A DNA stretch of 64,000 nt from Paragemmobacter amnigenus (GCF_009908265.2 NZ_JAAATX020000012.1:62001-126000); one strand, 5' to 3'. Counted from the stretch's first letter, positions 45,058 to 56,472 are shown. Numbers and translations are program-made. Notes: generated by a model from the sequence alone, not told the origin.

Positions 45058-45075
45058 GCATACAATTGCATACAA
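45058..45075 (+). promoter_or_regulatory. Direct repeat upstream of acnA
   Basis: GCATACAA (45058-45065) is repeated at 45068-45075, one helical turn apart, in the divergent gap before acnA. On the other strand it reads TTGTATGC twice, similar to half-sites of GntR-type regulators. Putative operator. Confidence 0.4.
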
Positions 45076-45175
45076 GGTGCCGGACTCCCTTGCCAGCAAG
45101 GATTCTTTCCGGCATCGGAACCATGCAGCGGCCCCTTCGCGGGCCCGTCACGCCAGCGATTTGCAGGAGGCCCCC

Positions 45176-47863
<2,688 letters not shown>

Positions 47864-47885
47864 GACAGGTTCCGCCGGAAGAAAA

Positions 47886-47921
47886 GGACAGCCCGTGGCA
47901 CATGCCGCGGGCTGTCCGCTT
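47886..47921 (+). terminator. Rho-independent terminator of acnA
   Basis: A 15-bp stem with arms GGACAGCCCGTGGCA and TGCCGCGGGCTGTCC (one G-T pair) around CA, then GCTTT. It lies 22 bases after acnA. The following 47922-48120 contains no other clear feature. Confidence 0.85.
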
Positions 47922-48120
47922 TCCCGCCCTTCTGCCGCCACAATCCTCCGTCAGACCTTAACCATGAAAACCGCCGGGCACCCGCTGCTCAGGCCTGTTG
48001 CGTCACCCCGGAAACCCATTGTTTCCGATAAAGCGGCTGCCCGTGGACCCTTTCGGGGGCTATGGTCATCCCACATGCGTACGAGTGAAACCCCTCGATC
48101 ACGCCCGGGAAGACCGACGG

Positions 48121-48243
48121 ATGCAACGACCCCTTTCCCCTCCGCCCGCCACGCAGCGCGCACTTTCCCTCGGCACCGCGCTGCCATGGGGCGAAGGACT
48201 GGTCCTGCTGACCGTCATCGGCTTCCTGCTGATCGGTGTCTGA
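48121..48243 (+). CDS. 40-aa single-pass membrane peptide
   Basis: A short ORF: MQRPLSPPPATQRALSLG, then a hydrophobic helix from about residue 24 (EGLVLLTVIGFLLIGV) to the end. A perfect bidirectional terminator begins 32 bases after the stop, supporting a real transcript. GGAAGA lies ten bases upstream of the ATG. No family recognised. It is convergent with ccmG. Confidence 0.5.
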   Translation: MQRPLSPPPATQRALSLGTALPWGEGLVLLTVIGFLLIGV

Positions 48244-48275
48244 TCTGGCCTCGGACCCCGCAGGACAAGATGCAA

Positions 48276-48299
48276 AAGGGCGGCCACAGGGCCGCCCTT
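48276..48299. terminator. Bidirectional terminator between the 40-aa peptide and ccmG
   Basis: Arms AAGGGCGGCC/GGCCGCCCTT around ACAG with AA before and TCTGC after; it can serve both convergent genes (ccmG stop at 48325). Confidence 0.75.
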
Positions 48300-48324
48300 C
48301 TGCGTTCCACCCTGTGCGACAGGC

Positions 48325-48867
48325 TCAGCCGCCCACAGCCGCCAGCGCCGCCTCCAGCGCGGGCACGAACCGCGTCTCGTAATCCGTGCCCACCAGCGGC
48401 CCGATGAACCGGAAGGCCACCGTCCCGTCGCCATTGATGATGAAGGTCTCGGGCGGCGCGGTGACGCCCCAGTCCACGCGGTTGCGCCCCTTGGGATCAA
48501 AGCCGATGGCAAAGAACGGATTGCCGTCCTCCTCCAGATAGGCCGTCGCATCCGCGGCCTTGTCCATCATGTTCACACCGGCCACACGGATGCCCTTCGC
48601 TGCCATCTCCAGCAGCACCGGATGCTCGGCACGGCAGGGCGGACACCAGCTCGCCCAGAAATTCACCACCGTCACCTTGCCCGTCCGCAGATCGCCATCC
48701 GTCAGCGCAGGGAAACCCGCCAGCCCCTCGACCGGCACCGCAGGCGCCTCGCGCCCGATAAAGACCGACGGCAGGTCATCGGGGTTCTCCCGCTGCATTC
48801 CCACATAGAACATGCCCGCCAGCCCCAGAAACAGGACCGGCGGCAGCACCATCAGCCACCTAGCCAT
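48325..48867 (-). CDS. ccmG: Cytochrome c biogenesis thioredoxin CcmG (DsbE)
   Basis: A 180-aa membrane-anchored thioredoxin: an N-terminal helix (MARWLMVLPPVLFLGLAGMF), then VVNFWASWCPPCRAEHP near residue 72 with the redox CPPC, and a cis-Pro block TAPPETFIIN near 137. It reduces apocytochrome c haem-binding cysteines in the periplasm. Its start overlaps ccmD by eight bases. Confidence 0.95.
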   Translation of the reverse strand: MARWLMVLPPVLFLGLAGMFYVGMQRENPDDLPSVFIGREAPAVPVEGLAGFPALTDGDLRTGKVTVVNFWASWCPPCRAEHPVLLEMAAKGIRVAGVNMMDKAADATAYLEEDGNPFFAIGFDPKGRNRVDWGVTAPPETFIINGDGTVAFRFIGPLVGTDYETRFVPALEAALAAVGG

Positions 48868-49024
48868 CCGCCCGCTCCCCTGCCCGCGCCTCGATCTCGG
48901 CCAGTTGCCGCTTCACCCGCCGCCCCTGCCAGACCGACAGCGCCACCACCGCCATCAAAAGCCCCAGCGACGCCCCATAGGACGCCAGCACCGCAAAGGC
49001 GTATTTCCCCAGATCAGGCATCAT
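48860..49024 (-). CDS. ccmD: Haem exporter protein CcmD
   Basis: A 54-aa protein: MMPDLGKYAFAVLASYG, one transmembrane helix, then a charged cytoplasmic tail (RRVKRQLAEIEAR). This matches CcmD, which releases holo-CcmE from CcmABC. The ATG at 49024 overlaps the ccmC stop as ATGA, and a second ATG follows immediately. Too short for most automatic callers. Confidence 0.9.
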   Translation of the reverse strand: MMPDLGKYAFAVLASYGASLGLLMAVVALSVWQGRRVKRQLAEIEARAGERADG

Positions 49025-49749
49025 GCCAGCCGCTCCCGCGCCAAGAGCGCCGCCATCCGCCGCGCACGGATCTCGGTCCGCGTCCGCATCAGCACCAGCG
49101 CCACGAACAGCAGGACGAACCCCGCGATACAGACCAGCAGCGGAAACCAGAACACATCCGCCACGTTCTCCTCCTTGTCCAGCGACAGCGACGCCCCCTG
49201 ATGCAGGCCCTGATTCCAGAACAGCACCGCATAGCGCGACAGCAGTGCAAAGACCGATCCCACCAGACACAGCACCGCCGTCAGGTCCGCCGCCGTATCG
49301 GGGTTCTCGACCGCCTGCCACAGCGCGATATAGCCCAGATAGAACAGCGTCAGGATCAGAAAGGACGTAAGCCGCGGGTCCCAAGCCCACCACGTCCCCC
49401 ACATCGGCTGCCCCCAGAACGCCCCCGTCACCAGCGCGATGACAGTGAAGGTCAACCCCACCGGCGCCGCGGCCTTGGCGGCCAGCGCGCTCACATGATG
49501 CCGCCGCACCAGCCAGATCAGGCTCGTGACCAGCATCATCACCCAGGCATTGATCGCCATCATCGCGGCGGGCACATGCAGATAGATGATCTTGACCGTC
49601 GATCCCTGCCGAAAATCATCCGGCGTCAGGAAGAACCCCCAGACCAGCCCCACGCCCAGACAGGCCGCCGCCAGACCCCAGACAAAGGGCAACACCCCCG
49701 CCGAGGTCTGCATGAACTTCTTCGGATTGGCATATTCCCAGATCGACAT
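49021..49749 (-). CDS. ccmC: Haem exporter protein CcmC
   Basis: A 242-aa membrane protein with six helices and the tryptophan-rich WGTWWAWDPRLTS motif near residue 120. Conserved His flank the periplasmic haem site (IYLHVPAAMM near 56 and NQGLHQGAS near 178). It presents haem to CcmE. It starts MSIWEYANPKKFM. Confidence 0.97.
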   Translation of the reverse strand: MSIWEYANPKKFMQTSAGVLPFVWGLAAACLGVGLVWGFFLTPDDFRQGSTVKIIYLHVPAAMMAINAWVMMLVTSLIWLVRRHHVSALAAKAAAPVGLTFTVIALVTGAFWGQPMWGTWWAWDPRLTSFLILTLFYLGYIALWQAVENPDTAADLTAVLCLVGSVFALLSRYAVLFWNQGLHQGASLSLDKEENVADVFWFPLLVCIAGFVLLFVALVLMRTRTEIRARRMAALLARERLA

Positions 49750-49802
49750 GCGCGTCCCTTAAGCCTTCGCCCTACCGCCCGCAATTCACTATCACGCGCG
49801 CC

Positions 49803-50459
49803 TCACCGCAGATTGACGCGGATTGCCGCAGCCGCCGCAAAGGGCAGCATCGCCCCCGCCCCCAAGGTGATCGCCGCCAGCAGGAGCAGCGGCACATCCA
49901 CCGCCTGCCCCGCCGCCCCGCGCTTCACCGCCTCGGCCCCGAAGATCAGCGTCGGCACATAAAGCGGCAGCACCAGCAGGCTCAACAGCAGCCCCCCCCG
50001 CTTCACCCCCACCACCAGCGCCGCGCCAAAGGCCCCGATCACCGACAGCGCGGGCGTGCCGAGCAGCAGCGACAGCACGAGCCAGCCATAGCCCTCCACC
50101 GGCAGGTTCAACAGAACCGCCAGCACGGGTGCGGCCACCGTCAGCGGCAACCCCGTCACCAGCCAATGCGCAAAGGCCTTCACCGCCACCACCGCCTCCA
50201 GCGGCATGGGGCTGGTGGCCAGCAGGTCCAGCGACCCGTCCTCGAAATCCAGCGCAAAGATGCGGTCCAGCGACAGCAGGCACGCCAGCAAGGCCCCCAC
50301 CCACAGGATCCCCGGCGCGATCCGCCCCAGCATGCCCCCCTCGGGCCCCACGCCCAAAGGCACCAGCACCGCCACCAGCAGGAAGAAGGCCAGACCCAGC
50401 CCGAAGCCGCCCCCGGCCCGCATCGCCAGCCGCAGATCACGGGTCAGCAGCGCCCACAT
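49803..50459 (-). CDS. ccmB: Haem exporter protein CcmB
   Basis: A 218-aa six-helix membrane protein starting MWALLTRDLRLAMRAGGG, with FEDGSLDLLATSPMPLEAVVAVKAFAHW near residue 72 (given in part), the CcmB signature. It forms the ABC transporter core with CcmA. A family B element lies between it and ccmA, 94 bp apart. Confidence 0.96.
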   Translation of the reverse strand: MWALLTRDLRLAMRAGGGFGLGLAFFLLVAVLVPLGVGPEGGMLGRIAPGILWVGALLACLLSLDRIFALDFEDGSLDLLATSPMPLEAVVAVKAFAHWLVTGLPLTVAAPVLAVLLNLPVEGYGWLVLSLLLGTPALSVIGAFGAALVVGVKRGGLLLSLLVLPLYVPTLIFGAEAVKRGAAGQAVDVPLLLLAAITLGAGAMLPFAAAAAIRVNLR

Positions 50460-50482
50460 GCTGCGCCCCCCTCTTCTCTGCG

Positions 50483-50520
50483 CAAATATCCTCGGGGGGT
50501 GCGGGGGGCAAACGCCCCCC
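50483..50520 (-). repeat. Family B element, copy 4, between ccmA and ccmB
   Basis: Minus strand: hairpin GGGGGGC/GCCCCCC (50503-50520), then GCACCCCCCGAGGATATTTG. It is downstream of ccmA and 24 bases upstream of ccmB, inside an otherwise continuous operon. Confidence 0.65.
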
Positions 50521-50553
50521 CGTCAACTCCGGCCATCCCGCGCCGCGCCCCGC

Positions 50554-51180
50554 TCATGCGAAAGCCTCGTCGAAATCCCCGCGCCGCCCGCCCGCCGCAG
50601 GCGCCTTCGCGCGGAAGGGGGAAAGGTCCAGCACCTCTGCCTCGGCCAGTCCCAGATCGATATGCGTGGCCGCCAGAACCGCGCCCCCGCCTGCCAGATG
50701 CCCCCGCACCACCCCCGCAAACAGCGCGACCGAGGCCGCATCCAGCGACACCGTCGGCTCGTCCAGCAACCACACCGCCCGCCCCGTCACCAGCAGACGC
50801 GCCAGCCCCAGCCGCCGCTTCTGCCCCGCAGACAGGTTCGCCGCCCGCCTGTCGCGCAGCGCCAGCAGGTCCATCCCCGCCAGCGCCTGCTCCACCTCGC
50901 GCGTGCCATGGATCGCCGCCCAGAAGCGCAGGTTCTCCTCCACCGTCAGCGCGGCCTTCAACCCGTCGGCATGGGCGGCATAGGCCATCGCCTCCGCCGG
51001 CACCGACACGCTGCCCTCGAGCGCCGGTTGCAACCCCGCGATGGTCCGCAGCAGCGTGGTCTTGCCCACCCCGTTCGGCCCCCGCAGGATCAGCGCGCGC
51101 CCCGCCGCCAGCCGGAAGGTCACCCCCTCCAGCACGGCAATCCCGCCGCGCGCCACGGCCAACCCCTCGACGCTCAGCAC
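50554..51180 (-). CDS. ccmA: Haem exporter ATP-binding protein CcmA
   Basis: A 208-aa ABC ATPase: [13 protein letters not shown] near residue 35, signature [13 protein letters not shown] near 125, Walker [14 protein letters not shown]. The only start fitting the family is GTG at 51180 ([13 protein letters not shown]). Its Shine-Dalgarno-like AAGGAA lies within the stem of the family A hairpin at 51184-51205, so translation could depend on RNA folding. An upstream in-frame extension through the hairpins has no homology. Confidence 0.93.
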   Translation of the reverse strand: MLSVEGLAVARGGIAVLEGVTFRLAAGRALILRGPNGVGKTTLLRTIAGLQPALEGSVSVPAEAMAYAAHADGLKAALTVEENLRFWAAIHGTREVEQALAGMDLLALRDRRAANLSAGQKRRLGLARLLVTGRAVWLLDEPTVSLDAASVALFAGVVRGHLAGGGAVLAATHIDLGLAEAEVLDLSPFRAKAPAAGGRRGDFDEAFA

Positions 51181-51183
51181 TTC

Positions 51184-51227
51184 CAAATTCCTTCGAAGGA
51201 ATTTGCAAAAATTTTCGAGAATTTTTG
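51184..51227. repeat. Two abutting 22-bp palindromes (family A, locus 9)
   Basis: Half-site CAAATTCCTTC with its exact complement (51184-51205), then CAAAAATTTTC with GAGAATTTTTG (51206-51227, one mismatch). Same layout as 10037 and 15897. It lies between the Mth938-like gene and ccmA, and covers the ccmA ribosome binding site. Confidence 0.8.
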
Positions 51228-51241
51228 CCCGCGCCGCGACG

Positions 51242-51604
51242 TCACGGCCCGCCCACCGGCAACAGCGCCGCCGCGATCCGCCGCCCCTCGCCCAGCAGCA
51301 CATTGTAGGTCCGGCAGGCCGCGGGCGAGGACATCACCTCCACCCCGATCCCTTCCGCCTCCAGCGCCTCGCGGAAGGCGCGGGGTGGATGCGCGATCTC
51401 GGCCCCCATGCCCAGCAGCAGCACGTCGATCCTGCCCGCCATGGCCAAGGGCGTCGCCGTATCCTCCAGCCCGCCCCACGGCCCCGCATCCCAGGGCGTC
51501 ACCAGACAGGCCCCGCGCAGCACATGCCCCCCCACGCGAAAGAAGCCCGGCCCGTATCCCTCGACCGGCAGGGCAGAGCCATAGCTGATCTCGGTCAGGC
51601 GCAT
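51242..51604 (-). CDS. Mth938-like domain protein (DUF498/NDUFAF3 family)
   Basis: A 120-aa protein: [18 protein letters not shown], then [16 protein letters not shown] near residue 60 and [26 protein letters not shown] at the C-terminus (in part), the Mth938 pattern. Bacterial members often sit beside secDF, as here (10 bp from secF). The human homologue NDUFAF3 helps complex I assembly; the bacterial role is unknown. Confidence 0.9.
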   Translation of the reverse strand: MRLTEISYGSALPVEGYGPGFFRVGGHVLRGACLVTPWDAGPWGGLEDTATPLAMAGRIDVLLLGMGAEIAHPPRAFREALEAEGIGVEVMSSPAACRTYNVLLGEGRRIAAALLPVGGP

Positions 51605-51614
51605 CGCAGCCCCC

Positions 51615-52592
51615 TCAAGCGTCGATATTGGCGAAGTCGTCCGGCGTGCCCGCCTTCTTGGCCTTTTCCGACCGGTCCAGCCCGATGATCAGCACGATGT
51701 TCTTGGCCACATAGACCGACGAATAGGTCCCGAACAGCACGCCAAGGAAGATCGCCAGCGAAAAGCCCCGCAGCACGTCGCCCCCGAAAACCAGCATCGC
51801 CCCCACCGCGATCAGCGTGGTCAGCGCCGTCATCAGGGTGCGCGCCAGCGTCTCGTTCACCGACAGGTTCATCACCTCGCGCAGGGGCATCTGCTTGTAT
51901 TTCTGCAGGTTCTCCCGCAGCCGGTCAAAGACGACCACCGTGTCGTTGATCGAATAGCCAAGGATGGTGAGCAGCGCCGCCACGATGGTCAGGTCGAACT
52001 TGATCTGGAAGATGGCAAAGATGCCGATGGTGATGATCACGTCATGCAGCAGCGCCAGAACCGCCCCCACGCCGAACTGCCATTCGAACCGCAGCCACAT
52101 GTAGACCATGATGCACAGGCTCGTCACGATCAGCGCGAGGACCGATGTATAGACAAGCTCGCCCGAAACCTTGGGTCCCACGCTTTCGACGCTGGGAAAG
52201 GTCATCGCGGGGTCGATGGCCGCGCGCAGCACCTCTTCCACCTGCCCGATCTGCTCGGGCGTGACGGCCTGCGACTCATCCTCTGCCGCGATGCGGATCA
52301 TCGTGACATGCTGGTTCTCGGCGAAATTCGTGTCGAAGACCTCGGTGATCGACACATCGCCCAGGGGCAGGCCCTGCAGCGCCTCGCGATAGGCCCCCAC
52401 ATCCACCGCCACGGTCGATTCCGTGCGGATCGTGGTCCCGCCCTTGAAGTCGATCCCGTAATTCAACCCCATCACCGCCCATGCGACGATGGCCAGCACC
52501 GACAGGAACAGCGACCCGCCGAAGGTCAGCCACTGCCAGCGGAAGAAGTCGAAATTCGTCTTGTCGGGTGCCAGCTTGAAACGCCATGCCAT
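51615..52592 (-). CDS. secF: Protein translocase subunit SecF
   Basis: A 325-aa membrane protein with six helices: MGLNYGIDFKGGTTIRTE near residue 42 in the periplasmic P1 region, and the conserved FSINDTVVVFDRLREN near 216. With SecD it uses the proton gradient to pull proteins through SecYEG. It starts 13 bases after secD. Confidence 0.97.
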   Translation of the reverse strand: MAWRFKLAPDKTNFDFFRWQWLTFGGSLFLSVLAIVAWAVMGLNYGIDFKGGTTIRTESTVAVDVGAYREALQGLPLGDVSITEVFDTNFAENQHVTMIRIAAEDESQAVTPEQIGQVEEVLRAAIDPAMTFPSVESVGPKVSGELVYTSVLALIVTSLCIMVYMWLRFEWQFGVGAVLALLHDVIITIGIFAIFQIKFDLTIVAALLTILGYSINDTVVVFDRLRENLQKYKQMPLREVMNLSVNETLARTLMTALTTLIAVGAMLVFGGDVLRGFSLAIFLGVLFGTYSSVYVAKNIVLIIGLDRSEKAKKAGTPDDFANIDA

Positions 52593-52605
52593 GATCCGGT
52601 CCCCC

Positions 52606-54276
52606 TTATACGACCAGCGTCTTCGGCTTGCGCCGGTTGTACCAGTAGGTCACGATCAGCCGCGTCACGTTGATCGCGGTAAAGACCGAGGTGACGATCC
52701 CGATGGCCAGCGTCACCGCAAAGCCCCGCACCGGACCCGCGCCAAGGAAGAACAGCACACCTGCCGTGATCAGCGTGGTCACATTGGCATCCACGATGGC
52801 CGACAGCGCCCGTTCAAAGCCCAGCTCGATCGCCCGCGCCGCACTCTTCGCGCCCGCCCGCAACTCGTCGCGCATGCGTTCATAGATCAGGACGTTGGCA
52901 TCCACCGCCATCCCGATGGTCAGCACCAGACCCGCGATCCCGGGCAGCGTCAGCGTGGCCCCGATCATCGACATGATCCCGAAGATCATCGCCATGTTGA
53001 TGGCCAGCGCCACCACCGCAAAGACCCCGAACAGCCCGTATGAGGCGATCATCAGCACCGACACCGCCGCCGCCGCGATCACCGTCGCCAGCCGCCCCGC
53101 ATCGATCGAATCCTGCCCCAGCTCCGGCCCGATGGTCCGTTCCTCAAGGAAATTCATCGTCGCGGGCAGCGCACCGGCCGACAGCAGCACCGCCAGACGG
53201 TTGGCCTCCTCGACCGTGAAATTGCCGGTGATGATCCCCGACCCGCCCGGAATGTGGCTCTGGATCACGGGCGCGCTGATCACCTTGCCGTCCAGCACGA
53301 TCGCAAAGGGCGCCCCGATGTTCTGCGCCGTATAGTCGCCAAAGGCCCGCGCCCCGCGCACATCGAACTGGAAGGCCACCGCAGGCCGCCCGTTCTGGTC
53401 GAAATCGCCCTTCGCGTTGGTCAGGTCCTCGCCCGACACGACGGGCACTTCCTCGACCGTATACCAGACCCCCTCCTCGTCCATCGACGGCAGGCTCACA
53501 TTGCCCGCGCCGGGGGTCTTGTCCTCGGCCGTGCCGCGGCGCACCACGGGGTTGAAGGTCAGCTTCGCCGTCGTCCCGATCAGCGCCTTCAGCTCGGTCG
53601 CCGACCCGATGCCCGGCACCTGGATCAGGATGCGGTCCGCGCCCTGCCGCTGGATCGTGGGCTCGCGCGTGCCCGCCTGGTCGACGCGGGTACGGATGAT
53701 CTCCAGCGACTGCTGGATCGTCCGCTGGTCCACCGCCGCCCGCTCCGGCTCGGAGAGCTGCACGATCAGCACATTGCCCTCGGCCGTGACATCGATATCG
53801 GTCTGGCCCACACCGGTCAGCGTCACCACATTCGACGCCAGCGCCCGCACGGCCTCGACCGCCGCGGCCATGCCCGCCTCGTTCTCGATCTGCACGCGCA
53901 GCTCATAGGGGATCTGCGCGGGCTGCCGCCGCACGCTGCCGACCTGATCGCGCACGTCGCGCAGGGCGTTGCGGACTTCCGGCCACCAGCCATCCATCCG
54001 CGCCTTGTAGACATCCTCGACCTGCACTTCGGCCAGCAGATGCGCGCCCCCCCGCAGATCGAGACCAAGGTTCACGATCCCCGAGGGCAGCCAGTCCGGC
54101 CACTCGTCCAGCGCGGCCTGCTGCTCCGTCGTGGCAAATCCTGCCTCCTCCACCGCCTTGGCGGCGTCGTTATGCGCCTCGACCTGCGGATAATACAGGT
54201 TGGGCAGCGCCAGCAGCAGCCCCGCCGCCACCAGCATCCATGTCAGGATCTGCTTCCAGAACGGAAAATTCAGCAT
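52606..54276 (-). CDS. secD: Protein translocase subunit SecD
   Basis: A 556-aa membrane protein with LGLDLRGGAHLLAEV near residue 72, the P1 periplasmic domain, GIVTGNF-like IIGNFTVEEANRLA region near 360 and the motif GMAVDANVLIYERMRDE near 460. First helix LTWMLVAAGLLLALPNLYYP. It lies 19 bases after yajC. Confidence 0.97.
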   Translation of the reverse strand: MLNFPFWKQILTWMLVAAGLLLALPNLYYPQVEAHNDAAKAVEEAGFATTEQQAALDEWPDWLPSGIVNLGLDLRGGAHLLAEVQVEDVYKARMDGWWPEVRNALRDVRDQVGSVRRQPAQIPYELRVQIENEAGMAAAVEAVRALASNVVTLTGVGQTDIDVTAEGNVLIVQLSEPERAAVDQRTIQQSLEIIRTRVDQAGTREPTIQRQGADRILIQVPGIGSATELKALIGTTAKLTFNPVVRRGTAEDKTPGAGNVSLPSMDEEGVWYTVEEVPVVSGEDLTNAKGDFDQNGRPAVAFQFDVRGARAFGDYTAQNIGAPFAIVLDGKVISAPVIQSHIPGGSGIITGNFTVEEANRLAVLLSAGALPATMNFLEERTIGPELGQDSIDAGRLATVIAAAAVSVLMIASYGLFGVFAVVALAINMAMIFGIMSMIGATLTLPGIAGLVLTIGMAVDANVLIYERMRDELRAGAKSAARAIELGFERALSAIVDANVTTLITAGVLFFLGAGPVRGFAVTLAIGIVTSVFTAINVTRLIVTYWYNRRKPKTLVV

Positions 54277-54295
54277 GACGCGCGTCCGATCCGGC

Positions 54296-54622
54296 TCAGG
54301 CCGCGGCCGGTTCGGTCTTGTTCATCACCTGCGCGATGGTGTGGCGCAGGACCTTGACCTTCACGCCATCGGCGATCTCGACCTCGACCAGCCCGTCCTC
54401 CTGCACCTTCGTGACCTTGCCCACGATGCCGCCCTGCGTCAGCACCTGGTCGCCACGCCGCAGCGCCTCCACCATGGCCTTGTGTTCCTTCATCTTCTTC
54501 TGCTGCGGGCGGATCAGCAGGAAATACATGATCGCGAAGATCAGGATCAGCGGGATGAACGAGGCAAAGGCGGAACCGGCACCGGCACCGGCCGTCTGCG
54601 CGAAGGCGGGAGTTACAAACAT
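54296..54622 (-). CDS. yajC: Preprotein translocase subunit YajC
   Basis: A 108-aa protein with one N-terminal transmembrane helix (LILIFAIMYFLLIRPQQKKMKEH, in part) followed by a small cytoplasmic domain (GDQVLTQGGIVGKVTKV). It accompanies SecDF. First gene of yajC-secD-secF-Mth938-ccmABCDG. The upstream gap (54623-54985, 363 bp) contains a GGCGGCAAacttGCCGCC hairpin near 54796 and GC-rich sequence, with no gene I can support. Confidence 0.95.
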   Translation of the reverse strand: MFVTPAFAQTAGAGAGSAFASFIPLILIFAIMYFLLIRPQQKKMKEHKAMVEALRRGDQVLTQGGIVGKVTKVQEDGLVEVEIADGVKVKVLRHTIAQVMNKTEPAAA

Positions 54623-54985
54623 TGGGCGTCCTCACTGTCTCTCTGGGGCCGGGCTGACCCCGGCGGAATTGGCGCGCACCCTATAATCGGGGGCTGGCGA
54701 AGGCAAGGCAGGCCCGACCGCCGCAGCATGCGGCCAAAACGGACCCGACCGCCTGCCCATATATGAACGCGCACGGCATTTGGAACCCTCGCAGGGCGGC
54801 AAACTTGCCGCCGCAGGCGCGCCCGTCCCTGCGCCCTGACGCAACCGTGATCGCCGCCCCGTCACGGTCCGACGGATGCCCTGCATAAACTCCGCCCCCC
54901 GCCCGCCGTTACACAGAGCGGGAAGCGCGCGTTTTCCCGCCGGTCGCGCCACCGGCGGGCTGTGAAAGAAAGTGACCGTCACGCC

Positions 54986-55183
54986 ATGAACGAAAGCCGA
55001 CTGAAAGCCCTCATCACGGGGACCAGCGACCTGTCCAAGGCCAGCCTCGCCTCGCGCGTGCTCCTCAACCGCCTGCGGATCGAGGCGCGCACCAACCCCG
55101 CCAGCCTGCCGCAGAAGGTGGCCGAACTTGCCGCCTTCATCGCCAAACACGCCTTCGCCGCCGACGATTTCGCCCGGATCTAA
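54986..55183 (+). CDS. Small conserved-looking protein of unknown function
   Basis: A 65-aa protein: MNESRLKALITGTSDLSKAS, an amphipathic helix LASRVLLNRLRIEARTNP, then KVAELAAFIAKHAFAADDFARI. No signal peptide or Cys. A GTG at 54962 in the same frame is an alternative start. It is 12 bp before the 326-aa gene and surely cotranscribed with it. I do not recognise it. Confidence 0.6.
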   Translation: MNESRLKALITGTSDLSKASLASRVLLNRLRIEARTNPASLPQKVAELAAFIAKHAFAADDFARI

Positions 55184-55195
55184 AGGACCACGCCC

Positions 55196-56176
55196 ATGAA
55201 GAACGAACTCCTCACCCCGGCCGAAACCGCCGAGCGTATCCGCGCAGGCGCGATCCTCTCCATCGCCGGCCCCGACGCCCTGCTCGCCACCCTGCCCCGC
55301 GGCACATGGATCGGCGGCACCACCGTCTACATGCTGACCGAAGACGGCGGCGCCCGCATCGACGACCGCCTCTTCGTCTCCACCTTCGAAAGCGCGACCG
55401 GCGCCACCATCCGCCACCACAGCCCCGACACCCTGCCCGCCCTCGCGCAGGACCGGCCCGAGGGCGTGACCCTCCTCCTCATCCCCGCCTTCTCGGACGC
55501 GCACCGCCGCTTCGCGCTGGACGGCACCACCTATGACGGCCTCTTCGACCAGCCGCTCGCGGGCTGGATCACCGGCGTCCCGGTCGAAAAGATCGGCACC
55601 ACCGCCCCCGCCATCTTCGACGGCACCACCGGCACCCGCCATACCGAAGGCGCCATGGCCCTCCACGTGGCCCTGCCCGCAGGCACCACGCCCAGCCTCG
55701 ACATCGTCAACATCTTCACCCCCTCGGACGATCCCGCGACGACCTTCACCTTCCCCGAGACCGGCTTTTCCGCCCGCACCGCCACGGTGAACGGCAAGAC
55801 GGTCGATCTCGCGGCCTATCTGCGCGCCCATGCCATCGACACCCGCCTTCCGCTGGTGGCGAATTACGCAGGCGCCCTCATCAACGTCTCCTTCGAACAT
55901 GTCGACGCGGCGGGCGGCGGGGTCAGCTTCTACGCCCCCGTCATCGCGGGCACGGAATACCGCCTCGCCACGGCCCAGCCCGACTACGCCGCCGCCTTCG
56001 CCGCCACGCTGGGCGATGGCGGAGAGGGGATGCTGTCGTGCAACTGCATCCTGAACTACCTGCACGGCGACATGGCGGGCAAAAAGACGGGCCGCTTCAC
56101 CGGCCCCGTCACCTTCGGCGAGATCGCCTATATCCTGCTCAACCAGACGTTGGTCAAACTCGACCTCGCCGCCTGA
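55196..56176 (+). CDS. Protein of unknown function, possibly DUF6976 family
   Basis: A 326-aa soluble protein with no signal peptide. Recognisable stretches: AETAERIRAGAILSIAG, LPRGTWIGGTTVYMLTEDGG near residue 35, HRRFALDGTTYDGLFDQP near 100, a central GFSARTATVNGKTVDL, and MLSCNCILNYLHGDMAGKK near 285 with two Cys. The C-terminal part resembles the sensor half of FIST-domain proteins (CNCILNY), which bind small ligands. The family label is tentative. AAAGGA precedes the ATG. Confidence 0.65.
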   Translation: MKNELLTPAETAERIRAGAILSIAGPDALLATLPRGTWIGGTTVYMLTEDGGARIDDRLFVSTFESATGATIRHHSPDTLPALAQDRPEGVTLLLIPAFSDAHRRFALDGTTYDGLFDQPLAGWITGVPVEKIGTTAPAIFDGTTGTRHTEGAMALHVALPAGTTPSLDIVNIFTPSDDPATTFTFPETGFSARTATVNGKTVDLAAYLRAHAIDTRLPLVANYAGALINVSFEHVDAAGGGVSFYAPVIAGTEYRLATAQPDYAAAFAATLGDGGEGMLSCNCILNYLHGDMAGKKTGRFTGPVTFGEIAYILLNQTLVKLDLAA

Positions 56177-56215
56177 TCCTCCGCGCAGGAGGGGCAAGAT
56201 CGCCCGTCCTGCGCC

Positions 56216-56458
56216 CTATTTCCGCCGGTTGTCGTAATGGTAAAGCCACAACCGCGCCAGCATGAGCAGGACGCAGAACGCGATCACGCTGCCCAGAATG
56301 AACAGGTTTTCGTCGAACCCGAACCGCCGCGCGACCCACAACAGCCCCGCGACCACCGCCGTCAGCGCCAGAATGGCCGCCAGCATCGGAAAGGCCCGCA
56401 GAAGGTTCCAGACCAGACCCAAAGCCACCATCCCGAAAACGACAAGCAACGGCTCCAT
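56216..56458 (-). CDS. Small three-helix membrane protein
   Basis: An 80-aa protein with three hydrophobic segments (residues about 3-18, 24-44, 52-72), a short loop RRFGFDENLF and a basic C-terminus YHYDNRRK. The start follows a G-rich tract. It lies 14 bp after the methyltransferase gene on the same strand. Function unknown. Confidence 0.6.
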   Translation of the reverse strand: MEPLLVVFGMVALGLVWNLLRAFPMLAAILALTAVVAGLLWVARRFGFDENLFILGSVIAFCVLLMLARLWLYHYDNRRK

Positions 56459-56472
56459 CGCACCCCCCGCCC

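Noticed and set aside
54632-56197. A 521-codon minus-strand frame covering the yajC upstream gap and the unknown pair
   Set aside because: It runs antisense to two plausible plus-strand genes and its translation is Gly/Ala/Arg-rich without motifs.
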